From positions 1 to 51,552 of the forward strand of contig CAZPAV010000018.1 of the NCBI GenBank assembly GCA_964584755.1: a stretch of DNA of 51,552 nucleotides, read 5' to 3'. Source of the stretch: CAZPAV01 sp964584755 (GTDB taxonomy: Bacteria; Actinomycetota; Acidimicrobiia; Spongiisociales; UBA5794). The position numbers were made by a program, and so were the translations under genes. Below the pieces are notes generated by a model that worked only from the letters and a program-made list of their open reading frames with translations, made no database searches and had not been told where the DNA came from. Each line of letters opens with the position of its first letter. The first letter of the stretch is position 1. Below are positions 1 through 8,048 of the stretch, one piece after another.

Positions 1-33
1 GGTCGAGGTGCCCCCGAGTCCCCGAGAGGATCG

Positions 34-1266
34 ATGACCGGAACCACCCACGAGCTCGCCACGGACGTCGGCTTCGCCGAGCTCGGCGTCCCGGCCGACC
101 TGCGCGACACGCTCGCCGCCGAGGGCATCACCAGCCCCTTCCCCATCCAGGCGATGGCCATCCCCGACGCGCTCGACGGCCGCGACGTGCTGGGGAAGGC
201 GAAGACCGGGTCCGGGAAGACCCTCGCCTTCGGTCTCCCGATCGTCGCCCGACTCGAGCGCGCCGAGCCACGCCGCCCCCGGGCCCTCGTCCTCGTTCCC
301 ACCCGGGAGCTCGCGGTGCAGGTGACCCGTCATCTCGAGACCCTCCTGGCGACGCGGGGATTCCGTCTCGTCGCCGTCTACGGCGGATCCTCCATGGGGA
401 GGCAGACCGACGCCCTCGATCGCGGGGTCGAGCTCGTCGTCGCCACGCCCGGCCGGCTCATCGACCTGCTGGGGCGTCGCCATCTGCGCCTCGACGACGT
501 CGCCGCCGTCGCCATCGACGAAGCCGATCAGATGGCCGACATGGGATTCCTGCCCCAGGTGCGGAAGATCATGGATCGGGTCACCGGACCGCACCAGACG
601 TTCCTCTTCTCGGCGACGCTCGACGAGCAGGTCCGTCGACTCGTCGAGCGCTACCTCACCGACCCGGTCCTCCACGAGGTCGCCTCCCCCACCGAGACGG
701 TGGAGACCATGGAGCACCGGTTCCTCAAGGTCCACCACATGGACAAGGTCAAGGTGGCGGCGGCGATCGCCCGGGGTGCCAGCCGGACCCTCGTGTTCAC
801 CCGGACGAAGCACGGCGCCGACCGCCTGGCGCGCGACCTGCGCGCCCAGGACCTCCCCGTCGCCGCCATCCACGGCGACCTCGCCCAGCGTGACCGGGAA
901 CGTGCCCTCGGCGACTTCTCCGCCGGGAAGGTGCCGGTCCTCGTCGCCACGAACGTCGCCGCCCGCGGTCTCGACATCGAGGCGGTCGACATCGTCGTCC
1001 ACTACGACCCTCCCGAGGACCCGAAGACGTACCTCCACCGGTCGGGTCGCACCGCCCGCGCCGGCGAGCGGGGCCTCGTGGTGACCCTCGTCGAATGGGA
1101 CCAGGTGAACGAGGTCCTCGCCATCCAGCGGAGGGCCGGTCTCAACGTCCCCATCGTGAAGATGTTCTCGAACGACCCGCGCCTCGCCGACCTCTCCTCC
1201 TGGCAACCCCCCGAGGAGCTCGTTCCCTTCAAGACCGGGGTGCGGCGGCGTCGGCGCCGTCGTTGA
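34..1266 (+). CDS. DEAD-box ATP-dependent RNA helicase
   Basis: A 410-residue superfamily 2 helicase core that would unwind RNA duplexes using ATP in the cytoplasm. The motifs are present in order: Q motif (FPIQ), motif I AKTGSGKT, Ia PTRELAVQ, Ib TPGR, motif II DEAD, motif III SAT, ARGLD and motif VI HRSGRTAR. It ends in a short Arg-rich tail (six Arg in a row), typical of RhlE/DeaD-like proteins whose basic tail contacts RNA. The length is that of a minimal two-domain RhlE-type enzyme, with no DbpA or CsdA RNA-binding domain. The ATG follows a GAGAGG stretch. A cyclophilin gene follows 60 nt downstream on the same strand. The subfamily is uncertain; the helicase call is firm. Confidence 0.95.
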   Translation: MTGTTHELATDVGFAELGVPADLRDTLAAEGITSPFPIQAMAIPDALDGRDVLGKAKTGSGKTLAFGLPIVARLERAEPRRPRALVLVPTRELAVQVTRHLETLLATRGFRLVAVYGGSSMGRQTDALDRGVELVVATPGRLIDLLGRRHLRLDDVAAVAIDEADQMADMGFLPQVRKIMDRVTGPHQTFLFSATLDEQVRRLVERYLTDPVLHEVASPTETVETMEHRFLKVHHMDKVKVAAAIARGASRTLVFTRTKHGADRLARDLRAQDLPVAAIHGDLAQRDRERALGDFSAGKVPVLVATNVAARGLDIEAVDIVVHYDPPEDPKTYLHRSGRTARAGERGLVVTLVEWDQVNEVLAIQRRAGLNVPIVKMFSNDPRLADLSSWQPPEELVPFKTGVRRRRRRR

Positions 1267-1326
1267 CCCCGGCCTGGAGCGCCCCCAGAATCCGTCCCGC
1301 ACCGATCCCGCGAACAGGAGAACCCG

Positions 1327-1836
1327 ATGCCGGAGAGAACCTACGACGCCCCACCTCCGATGACGATCGACCTCGCCCGCAGCTACGGGGCCACGCTCCA
1401 CACCGACGAGGGGGACATCGAGATCGCGTTCCACGCCGCCGACGCGCCGATGACGGTGAACAACTTCGTGTTCCTCGCCCGAGACGGCTACTTCGACGGC
1501 GTCATCTTCCATCGGGTCGTACCCGGCTTCGTCATCCAGGGCGGAGATCCCACCGGCACCGGCCGGGGAGGACCCGGCTACCGCTTCCGCGACGAGCTGG
1601 AACGGCCCCGGCCCTACCGTCGCGGCACGGTGGCGATGGCGAACGCGGGTCCCAACACCAACGGCTCACAGTTCTTCATCTGCCTCGACGACGTCCGGCT
1701 TCCCTTCCAGTACACGATCTTCGGCGAGGTCGTCTCCGGCATGGACGTCGTCGACGCGATCGCCGCCGTCGACCTGCGCGGGGAGCGGCCCGTCCATGAC
1801 GTGACGATCCGCGGCGTCACCGTCACCGAGGAGTGA
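1327..1836 (+). CDS. Cyclophilin-type peptidyl-prolyl cis-trans isomerase
   Basis: A 169-residue cyclophilin that isomerises X-Pro peptide bonds. The diagnostic blocks are FHRVVPGFVIQGGDPTGTG and a later NTNGSQFFI, which carry the active-site Arg, Phe and Gln. No signal peptide is visible, so it should act in the cytoplasm. The start has AACAGGAG upstream; an in-frame ATG at 1360 is an alternative that would remove a poorly conserved N-terminal extension. Its stop overlaps the convergent PPK2 gene by 14 nt, a tail-to-tail arrangement with no room for a terminator between them. Confidence 0.95.
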   Translation: MPERTYDAPPPMTIDLARSYGATLHTDEGDIEIAFHAADAPMTVNNFVFLARDGYFDGVIFHRVVPGFVIQGGDPTGTGRGGPGYRFRDELERPRPYRRGTVAMANAGPNTNGSQFFICLDDVRLPFQYTIFGEVVSGMDVVDAIAAVDLRGERPVHDVTIRGVTVTEE

Positions 1837-2614
1837 CCGCTCCCGGCCCGTACAGACGGGGAATCTCCAACCTGCTCCAGTCCGGCGCCACGTAGCCACG
1901 GGCCGGCTGCCGCTCGGGCAGCTCGAGTGGCGGCGGCGTCAGGTCCTCGTACGGGACGATCCCGAGCAGATGCCGGATGAGATTGAGCCGTCCGGCGCGC
2001 TTGTCGTTCATGTCGACGACGTGCCACGGTGCCCACGTCGTGTGGGTGTGGACGAACATGACGTCGCGCGCCCGGGAGTACTCGACCCAGCGCGCCCGGG
2101 CCTCGAGGTCCATCGGGCTCAGCTTCCACCGTCGCCGCGGGTCGTGGTTGCGCCGCTGGAAGCGTCGCTCCTGCTCGTCGTCGTCGACGTGCAGCCAGTA
2201 CTTGACGAGGACGATGCCGTCGTCGACGAGAACCCGCTCGAACGCGGGACAGAGCTCCAGGAAGGCCTCGTACTCCTCGTCGCTGCAGAACCCCATGACC
2301 CGCTCGACCCCGAGCCGGTTGTACCAGGAGCGATCGAAGAGCACCATCTCCCCACCGGCGGGGAGATGCGGAACGTACCGTTGCAGGTACCACTGGGTCC
2401 GCTCCCGCTCGGTGGGTACCCCGAGGGCGACCGTGCGGACGATCCGGGGGTTGAGCCGCCGGGTGATCGTCTTGATGGTGCCGCCCTTGCCCGCGGCGTC
2501 ACGCCCTTCGAAGATCACGACGACGCGCAGCCCGCGCTCGCGCACCCATCCCTGGAGTCGGGCGAGCTCCACCTCGAGACCGGCGAGCTCCCGCTCGTAC
2601 TGCCTGCGTCTCAC
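1823..2614 (-). CDS. ppk2: Polyphosphate kinase 2 family protein
   Basis: A 263-residue PPK2, which transfers phosphate between polyphosphate and nucleotides. The Walker A block GRDAAGKGG lies at residues 37-45 and the Walker B/lid block FDRSWYNR near 93-100; both are hallmark PPK2 sequences. The length fits a single-domain class I or III enzyme, and substrate preference (ADP/GDP or AMP) cannot be read from these motifs. The start is GTG after a strong GGGGGAGGG site. It sits next to cytochrome c, WhiB and a DevR/DevS-like pair, a setting that suggests energy or phosphate storage under redox stress (inference). Confidence 0.93.
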   Translation of the reverse strand: MRRRQYERELAGLEVELARLQGWVRERGLRVVVIFEGRDAAGKGGTIKTITRRLNPRIVRTVALGVPTERERTQWYLQRYVPHLPAGGEMVLFDRSWYNRLGVERVMGFCSDEEYEAFLELCPAFERVLVDDGIVLVKYWLHVDDDEQERRFQRRNHDPRRRWKLSPMDLEARARWVEYSRARDVMFVHTHTTWAPWHVVDMNDKRAGRLNLIRHLLGIVPYEDLTPPPLELPERQPARGYVAPDWSRLEIPRLYGPGAVTPR

Positions 2615-2675
2615 CGTTCCCTCCCCCGAAGACCCGCGTGCGCCTCGGGTCCCGCCTCCGCCGACACCCGCGGGC

Positions 2676-3224
2676 TCAGCCCAGCGTCCGCAGATAGGCG
2701 ACGATGTCGTAGAGGTCCTGCTCGCTGAACTTCGGATTCCCGCCTCGTGGCGGCATGGCGATGCCGGTCGTGTTCATCGGGTCGCTCGTGTCACGACCCT
2801 TCTCGACGAAGGCGACGAGCTCCGCGTCGGAGAGTGAGTGCACGAACTCGCTCGTCCTCAGGTTCTTCCCCAACCCCGGCAGCCCCCGGGCGTCGGGGCC
2901 GTGGCAGGCGGCGCACGTCCCTTTGAAGAGCTGCTCCCCCTTCACCGGATCACCCTGCGCTCCTGCCGCGACGGTCGTGGTGGCGCCATCCGTCCCGCCG
3001 GTCGTCGTCGCGGTCGCGCCGGTCCCGGGACCGGCCGCCGTCGTAGCGGTCGTCGTCGTGGCGGTCGCCGCCTCCGGAGCCGCCGCCTCACCGACCGGTG
3101 TGTTGGCCGCGCCCACGACCCCCCAACCGACGACGATCACCGCCGCCGCGATGAGGAGGGGCCAGAGCCCGACGACGACCGGGGTCCTCCGGTCGTCACT
3201 GCGCGGAGATCCGTCCTCGCTCAC
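2676..3224 (-). CDS. Membrane-anchored class I c-type cytochrome
   Basis: A 182-residue protein with one N-terminal membrane anchor (about residues 17-40), a Thr/Ala/Gly-rich linker (about 45-88) and a single mono-haem cytochrome c domain. CAACH at 104-108 is the haem-attachment site, and Met157 in GIAMPPRG is the likely sixth ligand. The haem domain would face outside. The linker works as a tether, so the cytochrome probably shuttles electrons between membrane complexes, for example to a terminal oxidase; no oxidase gene is nearby. The start is GTG with GGAGG about 9 nt upstream. The partner complex is unknown. Confidence 0.9.
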   Translation of the reverse strand: MSEDGSPRSDDRRTPVVVGLWPLLIAAAVIVVGWGVVGAANTPVGEAAAPEAATATTTTATTAAGPGTGATATTTGGTDGATTTVAAGAQGDPVKGEQLFKGTCAACHGPDARGLPGLGKNLRTSEFVHSLSDAELVAFVEKGRDTSDPMNTTGIAMPPRGGNPKFSEQDLYDIVAYLRTLG

Positions 3225-3320
3225 TGCCGTCGCCTCCGTCTCGTCCTTCCCCGTCCCCGAACCGCGTCGGATCGACGGCAGGTTAGCCGGGGCGCGACGG
3301 ACAGGAGACCCGCGGACCGC

Positions 3321-3602
3321 TCAGCTCGCCATGCGGCGCCGGCGATCCCGGATGCGGCGACGGAGCCGGCGGCGCTCGTTGGCGTCCAGCCCGCCCCAGA
3401 CCCCCTCGGTCTGGTTGGTGGCGAGCGCGAAGCGAAGGCACTCCTCACTCACCGGACAGCGCGCACAGACGGCCTTCGCGGCGGCGGCCGCCTCCGGCTC
3501 CTCGCCCGCCGGGAAGAACACCTCGCTCGGAACCTCGGCACAGGCGGCCTCGCCCCGCCACGTCTCACCGGACTCCCACAACAGATCGTTGAGCGCCAGC
3601 AT
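3321..3602 (-). CDS. WhiB-family iron-sulfur transcriptional regulator
   Basis: A WhiB-like protein of 93 residues. Four cysteines (21, 46, 49, 55 counted from the ATG; CxxC then C) form the [4Fe-4S] site, followed by GVWGG and an Arg-rich C-terminus that binds DNA. WhiB proteins are restricted to Actinobacteria and their phages. I chose ATG 3602 because AAAGGA lies about 10 nt upstream; an in-frame GTG at 3641 would add 13 residues and has no good ribosome site. Its placement beside cytochrome c and the DevR/DevS-like pair is consistent with a redox or nitric oxide sensing role (inference). Confidence 0.93.
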   Translation of the reverse strand: MLALNDLLWESGETWRGEAACAEVPSEVFFPAGEEPEAAAAAKAVCARCPVSEECLRFALATNQTEGVWGGLDANERRRLRRRIRDRRRRMAS

Positions 3603-3679
3603 CGTCGCGTGATCCTTTCCGTCTCGCTTGCTCAACGCCACGAGCCGCGGAACTGTTCCCAGGATCTGGGGGAGGTGGA

Positions 3680-4357
3680 TCAGTGCCAGGCGGCGGGATC
3701 CTCGGGGTTCTTGGAGTCGTCGTACGTCCAGGACAGTCCGGAGTCGTCGACCGTGGTCACCCCTTCGAGGCGGCCGACGAGCTCCACGAGCATGCGGGCG
3801 TCGGAGCGCTTCGGCACCTCGCCGCGGAGGACGACCGTGCCGTCGTCCACCGTGACCTCCAGGGCGTCGGGCTCGAGCATGAGGATCCGGCGGATGACGT
3901 CGAAGACGATCTCGTCGGCGATGACCTCGTCGGACCGGGCGAAGGCGGCCACGATGTCGGCGCGGCTGATGATCCCACGCAGGCGCCCGTCCGGCCCCAC
4001 GACGGGGAGGCGCTTCACCCGGCGCTCGGCCATGAGCCGGGCCGCCTCGGCCACCCGGGAGTCGGGATCGATGCAGATGGGCTCACGGCTCATCGCCTCG
4101 CCGACGACCGTCGCGTTCCGCGGCCGGCGATCCCCGAAGAGGACGTCGAGGAGTCGCCGCCGTTCCCGGCCCCAGGACCGCTCGGCCTCCGCCTCGAGGA
4201 AATCGGCCTCGGTGATGATGCCCACGACCCGTCCCCCGTCGTCGACCACCGGCAGGCCGCTGACCCCGGCACCGATCATCGCCCGGGCGGCCTCCTTGAG
4301 CCCCGTCTCCGGGGTCACGGTCACCACCTCGTTCGTCATGACATCGAGCACCTTCAC
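3680..4357 (-). CDS. CBS-domain pair plus BON-domain protein
   Basis: A 225-residue protein with two CBS motifs (about residues 1-60 and 85-145), which together form one adenine-nucleotide-binding Bateman module, followed by a C-terminal BON domain (about 150-215). No membrane segment or enzyme domain is seen. CBS-only and CBS-BON proteins are often stress-induced; mycobacterial Hrp1 of the DosR regulon is the familiar CBS example. The start is GTG with AAAGGAG 7 nt upstream. It lies just downstream of a same-strand response-regulator gene, 55 nt away, so co-expression is likely. The ligand and target are unknown. Confidence 0.9.
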   Translation of the reverse strand: MKVLDVMTNEVVTVTPETGLKEAARAMIGAGVSGLPVVDDGGRVVGIITEADFLEAEAERSWGRERRRLLDVLFGDRRPRNATVVGEAMSREPICIDPDSRVAEAARLMAERRVKRLPVVGPDGRLRGIISRADIVAAFARSDEVIADEIVFDVIRRILMLEPDALEVTVDDGTVVLRGEVPKRSDARMLVELVGRLEGVTTVDDSGLSWTYDDSKNPEDPAAWH

Positions 4358-4412
4358 CGACGGCTCCTTTCGCCTTGGCGGCTTCCCGGGAAGCCCCTCC
4401 CCTCGCTGTGGA

Positions 4413-5093
4413 TCATTCCTCCCAGTCCTCCGGCGGGTACCGGCGCTCCCGCTCCGCGGCGATCTTCGCCGCGTACGCCGCCGCCTCGCTGCGACGGGAC
4501 ATCTCCATCTTCGCCAGGAGGTTGCTGACGTAGTTCTTCACGGTCTTCTCGGCGAGGAAGAGGTCCTGGGCGATCTCGCGGTTCGTCTTCCCCTCGGCGA
4601 TGAGATCGAGGATGCGCCGCTCCTGCGGGGACAGGCGAGCGAGCAGATGGTCCTCCGGGTGATCGTCGCGCAGCTTCCGGAAGAGTCGCTCGGTCATCGC
4701 CGGATCGAGCAGCGACTCCCCCCGCCCGACCCGGCGGATCGCGTCGACGAGGGCGTCGGTGTCGATCCGCTTGAGGACGTACCCGGCGGCCCCGGCCATG
4801 ATGGCCGACATGAGCGCCTCCTCGTCGGCGAACGAGGTGAGGATCAGGACACCCACGTCCGGCCAGCGAGCTCGGATCTCCCGACACGCCTCCACGCCCG
4901 AGCCGTCGGGGAGCCGCACGTCCAGGACGACCACGTCGGGCACGTCGTAGCCGACCCGCCGGACCCCTTCGGCGGCGGTCCCGGCCTCACCCACCACCTC
5001 CATGTCGTCCTGCGCGTCGATGAGCGCGGCCAGGCCCTTGCGCACGACCTCGTGGTCGTCGACGAGCACCACCCGGGTCGGCCCTTCCCGCAT
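4413..5093 (-). CDS. NarL/DevR-type response regulator
   Basis: A 226-residue two-component regulator. The receiver domain has the acidic pocket D12/D13, phospho-acceptor D58 (VVVLDVRLPDG), T86 and K108. The C-terminal LuxR-type helix-turn-helix lies at about 160-215 and includes NREIAQDLFLAEKTVKNYV. It is divergent from the sensor kinase at 5184, with 90 nt between the starts. The gene has no Shine-Dalgarno site; TAGCGT lies exactly 6 nt before the ATG, which suggests a leaderless mRNA. With the DevS-like kinase, CBS protein and PPK2 nearby it resembles a hypoxia/dormancy-type system (inference). Confidence 0.94.
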   Translation of the reverse strand: MREGPTRVVLVDDHEVVRKGLAALIDAQDDMEVVGEAGTAAEGVRRVGYDVPDVVVLDVRLPDGSGVEACREIRARWPDVGVLILTSFADEEALMSAIMAGAAGYVLKRIDTDALVDAIRRVGRGESLLDPAMTERLFRKLRDDHPEDHLLARLSPQERRILDLIAEGKTNREIAQDLFLAEKTVKNYVSNLLAKMEMSRRSEAAAYAAKIAAERERRYPPEDWEE

Positions 5094-5099
5094 GGCTCT

Positions 5100-5105
5100 A
5101 CGCTA
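5100..5105 (-). promoter_or_regulatory. Candidate leaderless -10 box (TAGCGT) for the response regulator
   Basis: TAGCGT followed by 6 nt and then the ATG at 5093. There is no ribosome-binding site between them. The spacing puts transcription start at or next to the A of ATG. The same TAnnnT-N6-start layout recurs at many first genes of this window. Confidence 0.45.
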
Positions 5106-5171
5106 CCGCATCCCGTGACGCGACACAGGGGCCGAACGTCCTCCCGGGGAAAACCGCCGAGAGGGACGGAC

Positions 5172-5177
5172 TACCCT
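5172..5177 (+). promoter_or_regulatory. Candidate leaderless -10 box (TACCCT) for the sensor kinase
   Basis: TACCCT, then ATTCCC (6 nt), then the ATG at 5184. No Shine-Dalgarno sequence is present. It faces the TAGCGT box of the divergent regulator 66 nt away, so the two promoters share one 90-nt control region. Confidence 0.45.
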
Positions 5178-5183
5178 ATTCCC

Positions 5184-6341
5184 ATGCCGTCCGAGGGGTT
5201 CTCCCCCGACCGTCTCCGCAGGCTGGTCGAAGGCGCCGCGGCCGTCGCCGGCCAGACCGACCTCCGCACCCTGCTCGGGACCGCCATCGAGACGGCCGTC
5301 GAGCTCACCGGGGCCCGCTACGGAGCCCTCGGCGTGCTCGGAGACGACGGCACCCTCGCCGAGTTCCTCCACACCGGCCTCGACCCGAAGACCGCCGCCG
5401 CCATCGAGAAGCTCCCCCGGGGCGACGGTGTACTCGGCGTGGTCGGTCGCATCGGGAAGACCGTTCGCGTCGACCGCGTGGAGGAGCACCCCGCCGCCGT
5501 CGGCTTCCCCGAGCACCATCCGGTGATGACCTCGTTCCTCGGGGTCCCGATCCGCGCCGGACGGGACCTCTTCGGCAACCTCTACCTCTGCGACAAGGAG
5601 GGCGGGTTCAGCGCCGAGGACGAGGCGACCGTCGAGGCCCTGGCGATCATCGTCGGGTCGGCGGTGCGGACCGTCCGCCTCCAGGGTCGGCTCCGGCGCC
5701 TCGCCGTCGTCGAGGATCGGGAGCGCATCGCCCGCGATCTCCACGACGCCATCATCCAGGACCTGTTCGCCGTGGGGCTCTCCATCCAGGCTCAGAGCGC
5801 ACGAGTCGCCGAGCCGGAGGTCAGGGCCGCCCTGGAGAACGCCGTGTCCAGTCTCGACCAGACGATCGCGTCGCTCCGCCAGTTCATCTTCGACCTGAAC
5901 CACCCCCACGGCGACGCCCCGGACATCCGCACCGAGATCCGCGATCTCGTCACACGGCTCGCCGGACCCCACGACGTCGAGGTGGAGGTCTCCTACACCG
6001 GCCACTTCGACGGACTCCCCCGCCGCCTCGTCAACGACACCGTCCAACTGGTGCGGGAGTCCCTCTCGAACGCGCTCCGCCACTCGGGCTCCCCGCGCAT
6101 CTCGGTCCAGATCGACGGGGGCGACGCCACCCTGTCGGTCACGGTCCAGGACCGGGGGATCGGGTTCGACCCGGAGACGGCGACCTGGGGACTGGGTCTC
6201 GTCAACCTCCATCGGAGGGCGGAGCGCGCCGGCGGCCGTGTCGAGATCGATTCGACCCGGGGCGAGGGGACGACGGTCCGGGCCCGTCTCCCCATCGCCG
6301 GGCGCGTTCCGGCGCTCGAAGGGGATCGGGTTCCCACGTGA
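5184..6341 (+). CDS. GAF-domain sensor histidine kinase, DevS/NarL type
   Basis: A 385-residue soluble kinase with one GAF domain (about 15-165), a HisKA_3 dimerisation helix with phospho-acceptor His187 in RDLHDAIIQDLFA, and a C-terminal HATPase domain (G-box around GIGFD and GLGLVNL). The H-box is very close to that of mycobacterial DevS/DosT. It has a single GAF domain rather than two, and no haem ligand can be assigned by eye. The open frame runs upstream for 2.3 kb without a stop, but that stretch is antisense to real genes; ATG 5184 begins the conserved domain and has a TACCCT box 6 nt before it. The partner is almost certainly the divergent regulator. Confidence 0.93.
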   Translation: MPSEGFSPDRLRRLVEGAAAVAGQTDLRTLLGTAIETAVELTGARYGALGVLGDDGTLAEFLHTGLDPKTAAAIEKLPRGDGVLGVVGRIGKTVRVDRVEEHPAAVGFPEHHPVMTSFLGVPIRAGRDLFGNLYLCDKEGGFSAEDEATVEALAIIVGSAVRTVRLQGRLRRLAVVEDRERIARDLHDAIIQDLFAVGLSIQAQSARVAEPEVRAALENAVSSLDQTIASLRQFIFDLNHPHGDAPDIRTEIRDLVTRLAGPHDVEVEVSYTGHFDGLPRRLVNDTVQLVRESLSNALRHSGSPRISVQIDGGDATLSVTVQDRGIGFDPETATWGLGLVNLHRRAERAGGRVEIDSTRGEGTTVRARLPIAGRVPALEGDRVPT

Positions 6342-6421
6342 CGGCCGGAGGTGTTTCTCCATCGGCGCCACCGCCGCTACCCTTGCTCGGCCCCGACTGA
6401 CTGGGAGACCGAGGTGAGATC

Positions 6422-6988
6422 GTGGGGATGAAGGTCGCATACCGAGGTACCGAGACGGTGGTCCCCGACGGCGCCGTCGCCGTGATCGGCGCCGATCCGG
6501 AAGCCACCATCCGCGTGGCCCGGCCGGGGATCTCGCGCCGTCACGCCGTCCTCTCCCACGAGGGAGACCACTGGTTCCTGGAGGACACGACGAGCCGCAA
6601 CGGGACGTATCGCGACGGGACCCGCATTCGCCGGATCGAGATCACCGGGCCGACGGTGGTGCGCCTGGGGCACCCCACCGAGGGGGAGCTCCTCCGGCTC
6701 AGCCCCGTGGCCGCCGACACCCCGACGCCCCGGGCGGTGGAGCCCACCCGGGTGGCACCCCGTCCGCGTCCCGCCCCGCAGGCGGCCCGTCCGGCGGCGA
6801 CCCCCGCCCCCCCGCCGAGTCCGGTGGTGGCGGCCACCGGCCGCGACCCCCGCCTCGAGGAGCTCGTCATCGCCCTGCGCGAGCAGGTGAGGACGGTGCG
6901 GTCCCTCACCTTCTCGGTGTGGGCGATGATCGCCGTCACCGCGGTCCTCGCCCTCCTCACGCTCTTCGTGGGGATCGTGGGGCGCTGA
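6422..6988 (+). CDS. FHA-domain protein with C-terminal membrane anchor
   Basis: A 188-residue protein. An FHA fold occupies about residues 5-95 (ISRRHA, then TTSRNGTY), which recognises phosphothreonine. A Pro/Ala/Arg-rich linker follows (about 98-140), then a single transmembrane helix at the C-terminus (about 165-187), making it a tail-anchored protein with the FHA domain in the cytoplasm. It probably docks on a target of a Ser/Thr kinase at the membrane; no kinase gene is in the window. GAGGTGAG precedes both GTG 6422 and ATG 6428, so the exact start is open by two residues. Confidence 0.9.
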   Translation: MGMKVAYRGTETVVPDGAVAVIGADPEATIRVARPGISRRHAVLSHEGDHWFLEDTTSRNGTYRDGTRIRRIEITGPTVVRLGHPTEGELLRLSPVAADTPTPRAVEPTRVAPRPRPAPQAARPAATPAPPPSPVVAATGRDPRLEELVIALREQVRTVRSLTFSVWAMIAVTAVLALLTLFVGIVGR

Positions 6989-7004
6989 GGCCCGCCGGCG
7001 CGGC

Positions 7005-7466
7005 TCAGAGCCGCCCCGGTCCGCTCCCCGGACCGAGGGGCGCCCGCGAGGATCGACCGCTGATCCGCTCGATCGGCACCGCCACGACCACGGCCGCTCC
7101 CGGCAGCAGCTCGGGCACCCCCCACCACAGCCGCGCCCCGCTCGTGTGGCGGTACTTGTCGAGGAGGAGGGCGACCGCCTCGGCCTCGAGTGCCCGGTCC
7201 TCGACGACCGCCGCCTTCCCCCATGCGATCACGCTCTCCCACGCGCCGCTGGCGGGATCCACGAAGCTCACCGTGACGCACACCACCGGCGCGTCGCGGA
7301 TGGCCTCGAGACGGCGGCCCGGCCCGGTGCGAAAGAGGATCGTGTCGCCGCGTAGCACGAACGACACCGGCGTCACGTACGGCTCCTCCTCCGAGATGAC
7401 CCCCACGTAGGCCACCTCGATCCGGGACAGCAGGTCCCGGCACCGCTCGAGCGCCAGCTCCTCCAT
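7005..7466 (-). CDS. Pyridoxamine 5'-phosphate oxidase-fold flavoprotein
   Basis: A 153-residue split-barrel protein. It begins with the family-typical RCRDLLSRIEVAYVGVISEEEP block (quoted in part), then a VTPVSFV strand and an RTGPGRRL segment that usually contacts the flavin phosphate. Members bind FMN, F420 or haem and reduce varied small molecules; the cofactor cannot be read here. The frame is open well upstream, but that would overlap the Bpa gene. ATG 7466 has a TACCCT box exactly 6 nt before it and no ribosome site, which fits a leaderless start. It is convergent with the FHA gene, 16 nt apart. Confidence 0.82.
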   Translation of the reverse strand: MEELALERCRDLLSRIEVAYVGVISEEEPYVTPVSFVLRGDTILFRTGPGRRLEAIRDAPVVCVTVSFVDPASGAWESVIAWGKAAVVEDRALEAEAVALLLDKYRHTSGARLWWGVPELLPGAAVVVAVPIERISGRSSRAPLGPGSGPGRL

Positions 7467-7472
7467 GTCTCG

Positions 7473-7478
7473 AGGGTA
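7473..7478 (-). promoter_or_regulatory. Candidate leaderless -10 box (TACCCT)
   Basis: TACCCT lies 6 nt before the ATG at 7466 of the PNPOx-fold gene, with CGAGAC between and no Shine-Dalgarno site. No convincing -35 was found. Confidence 0.45.
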
Positions 7479-7522
7479 CGGCGTCGCCGACCGTGCGAAC
7501 ACGGTCGGAAGTCCGCTTCGAG

Positions 7523-8005
7523 TCAGAGGTACAGCCCCGTCTGACCGTCGTCGCGGCGCGCCTCGAGGGCCTTCTTGCGACGCATCTGCTCGAGCTGCGC
7601 GGCGGCGGACATCTGCTGGGACCACAGCGAGGCCTGGATGCCGTGGAAGAGCCCTTCGAGCCAACCGACGAGCTGGGCCTGCGCGACCCGAAGCTCGGAC
7701 TCCGAGGGGGTCTCGGTCTCGAGAGGAAGGAAGATGGCGTCGATCTCCGCCTTGAGATCGTCCGAGAGGACCTCCTTCAGCTCCTCGATGGACCCCTCGT
7801 AGATCTCGAGGAGCCGCTGGCGCCCGGCCTCGTCGAGGGGGGCCTGTCGCACCTCCTCGAGCATGGCGCGGGTCATCGAGGCGATCCGGATGAGCTTCGA
7901 CGGCTCGGTGACGAAGGACCCGTCCTCCCGAGGATGCGCGGGCGTGGCGGGGACCACCTGGGGCTGGATCGGCTCTGCGGCTGCGTCGGGCGTGTCGTCG
8001 TTCAT
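7523..8005 (-). CDS. bpa: Bacterial proteasome activator (Bpa, DUF2587)
   Basis: A 160-residue, mainly alpha-helical, cytoplasmic protein. It matches the Bpa/PafE family: an acidic disordered N-terminus, a core rich in SKLIRIASMTRAMLEEVRQAPL-type helices (quoted in part), a GWLEGLFHGIQA segment and a C-terminus ending G-L-Y-L. In mycobacteria the last residues (GQYL) dock into the 20S proteasome and open its gate independently of ATP. The conserved tail here predicts that the host has a 20S proteasome, an actinobacterial trait. ATG 8005 is preferred over an upstream in-frame start because TATCCT lies 6 nt before it. No prcAB is in this window. Confidence 0.87.
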   Translation of the reverse strand: MNDDTPDAAAEPIQPQVVPATPAHPREDGSFVTEPSKLIRIASMTRAMLEEVRQAPLDEAGRQRLLEIYEGSIEELKEVLSDDLKAEIDAIFLPLETETPSESELRVAQAQLVGWLEGLFHGIQASLWSQQMSAAAQLEQMRRKKALEARRDDGQTGLYL

Positions 8006-8011
8006 GCGCCC

Positions 8012-8017
8012 AGGATA
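8012..8017 (-). promoter_or_regulatory. Candidate leaderless -10 box (TATCCT) for bpa
   Basis: TATCCT, then GGGCGC (6 nt), then the ATG at 8005. It supports the shorter start. No ribosome site is visible. Confidence 0.42.
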
Positions 8018-8048
8018 CGCCGGTGGGGCGCCTCGCCGTCCCAATCGG

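Noticed and set aside
1..33. Gene end or start at the left edge
   Set aside because: The 33 nt hold only the helicase leader; no supported coding sequence.
2838..5183. Long open frame running into the sensor kinase from upstream
   Set aside because: It is antisense to cytochrome c, WhiB, CBS-BON and the response regulator, has low-complexity composition, and the kinase domain begins at ATG 5184 with a promoter box.
5094..5183. DosR-type box between the regulator and kinase
   Set aside because: Only partial matches (GGGAC and TACCC-like strings) without the spaced palindrome, so not called.
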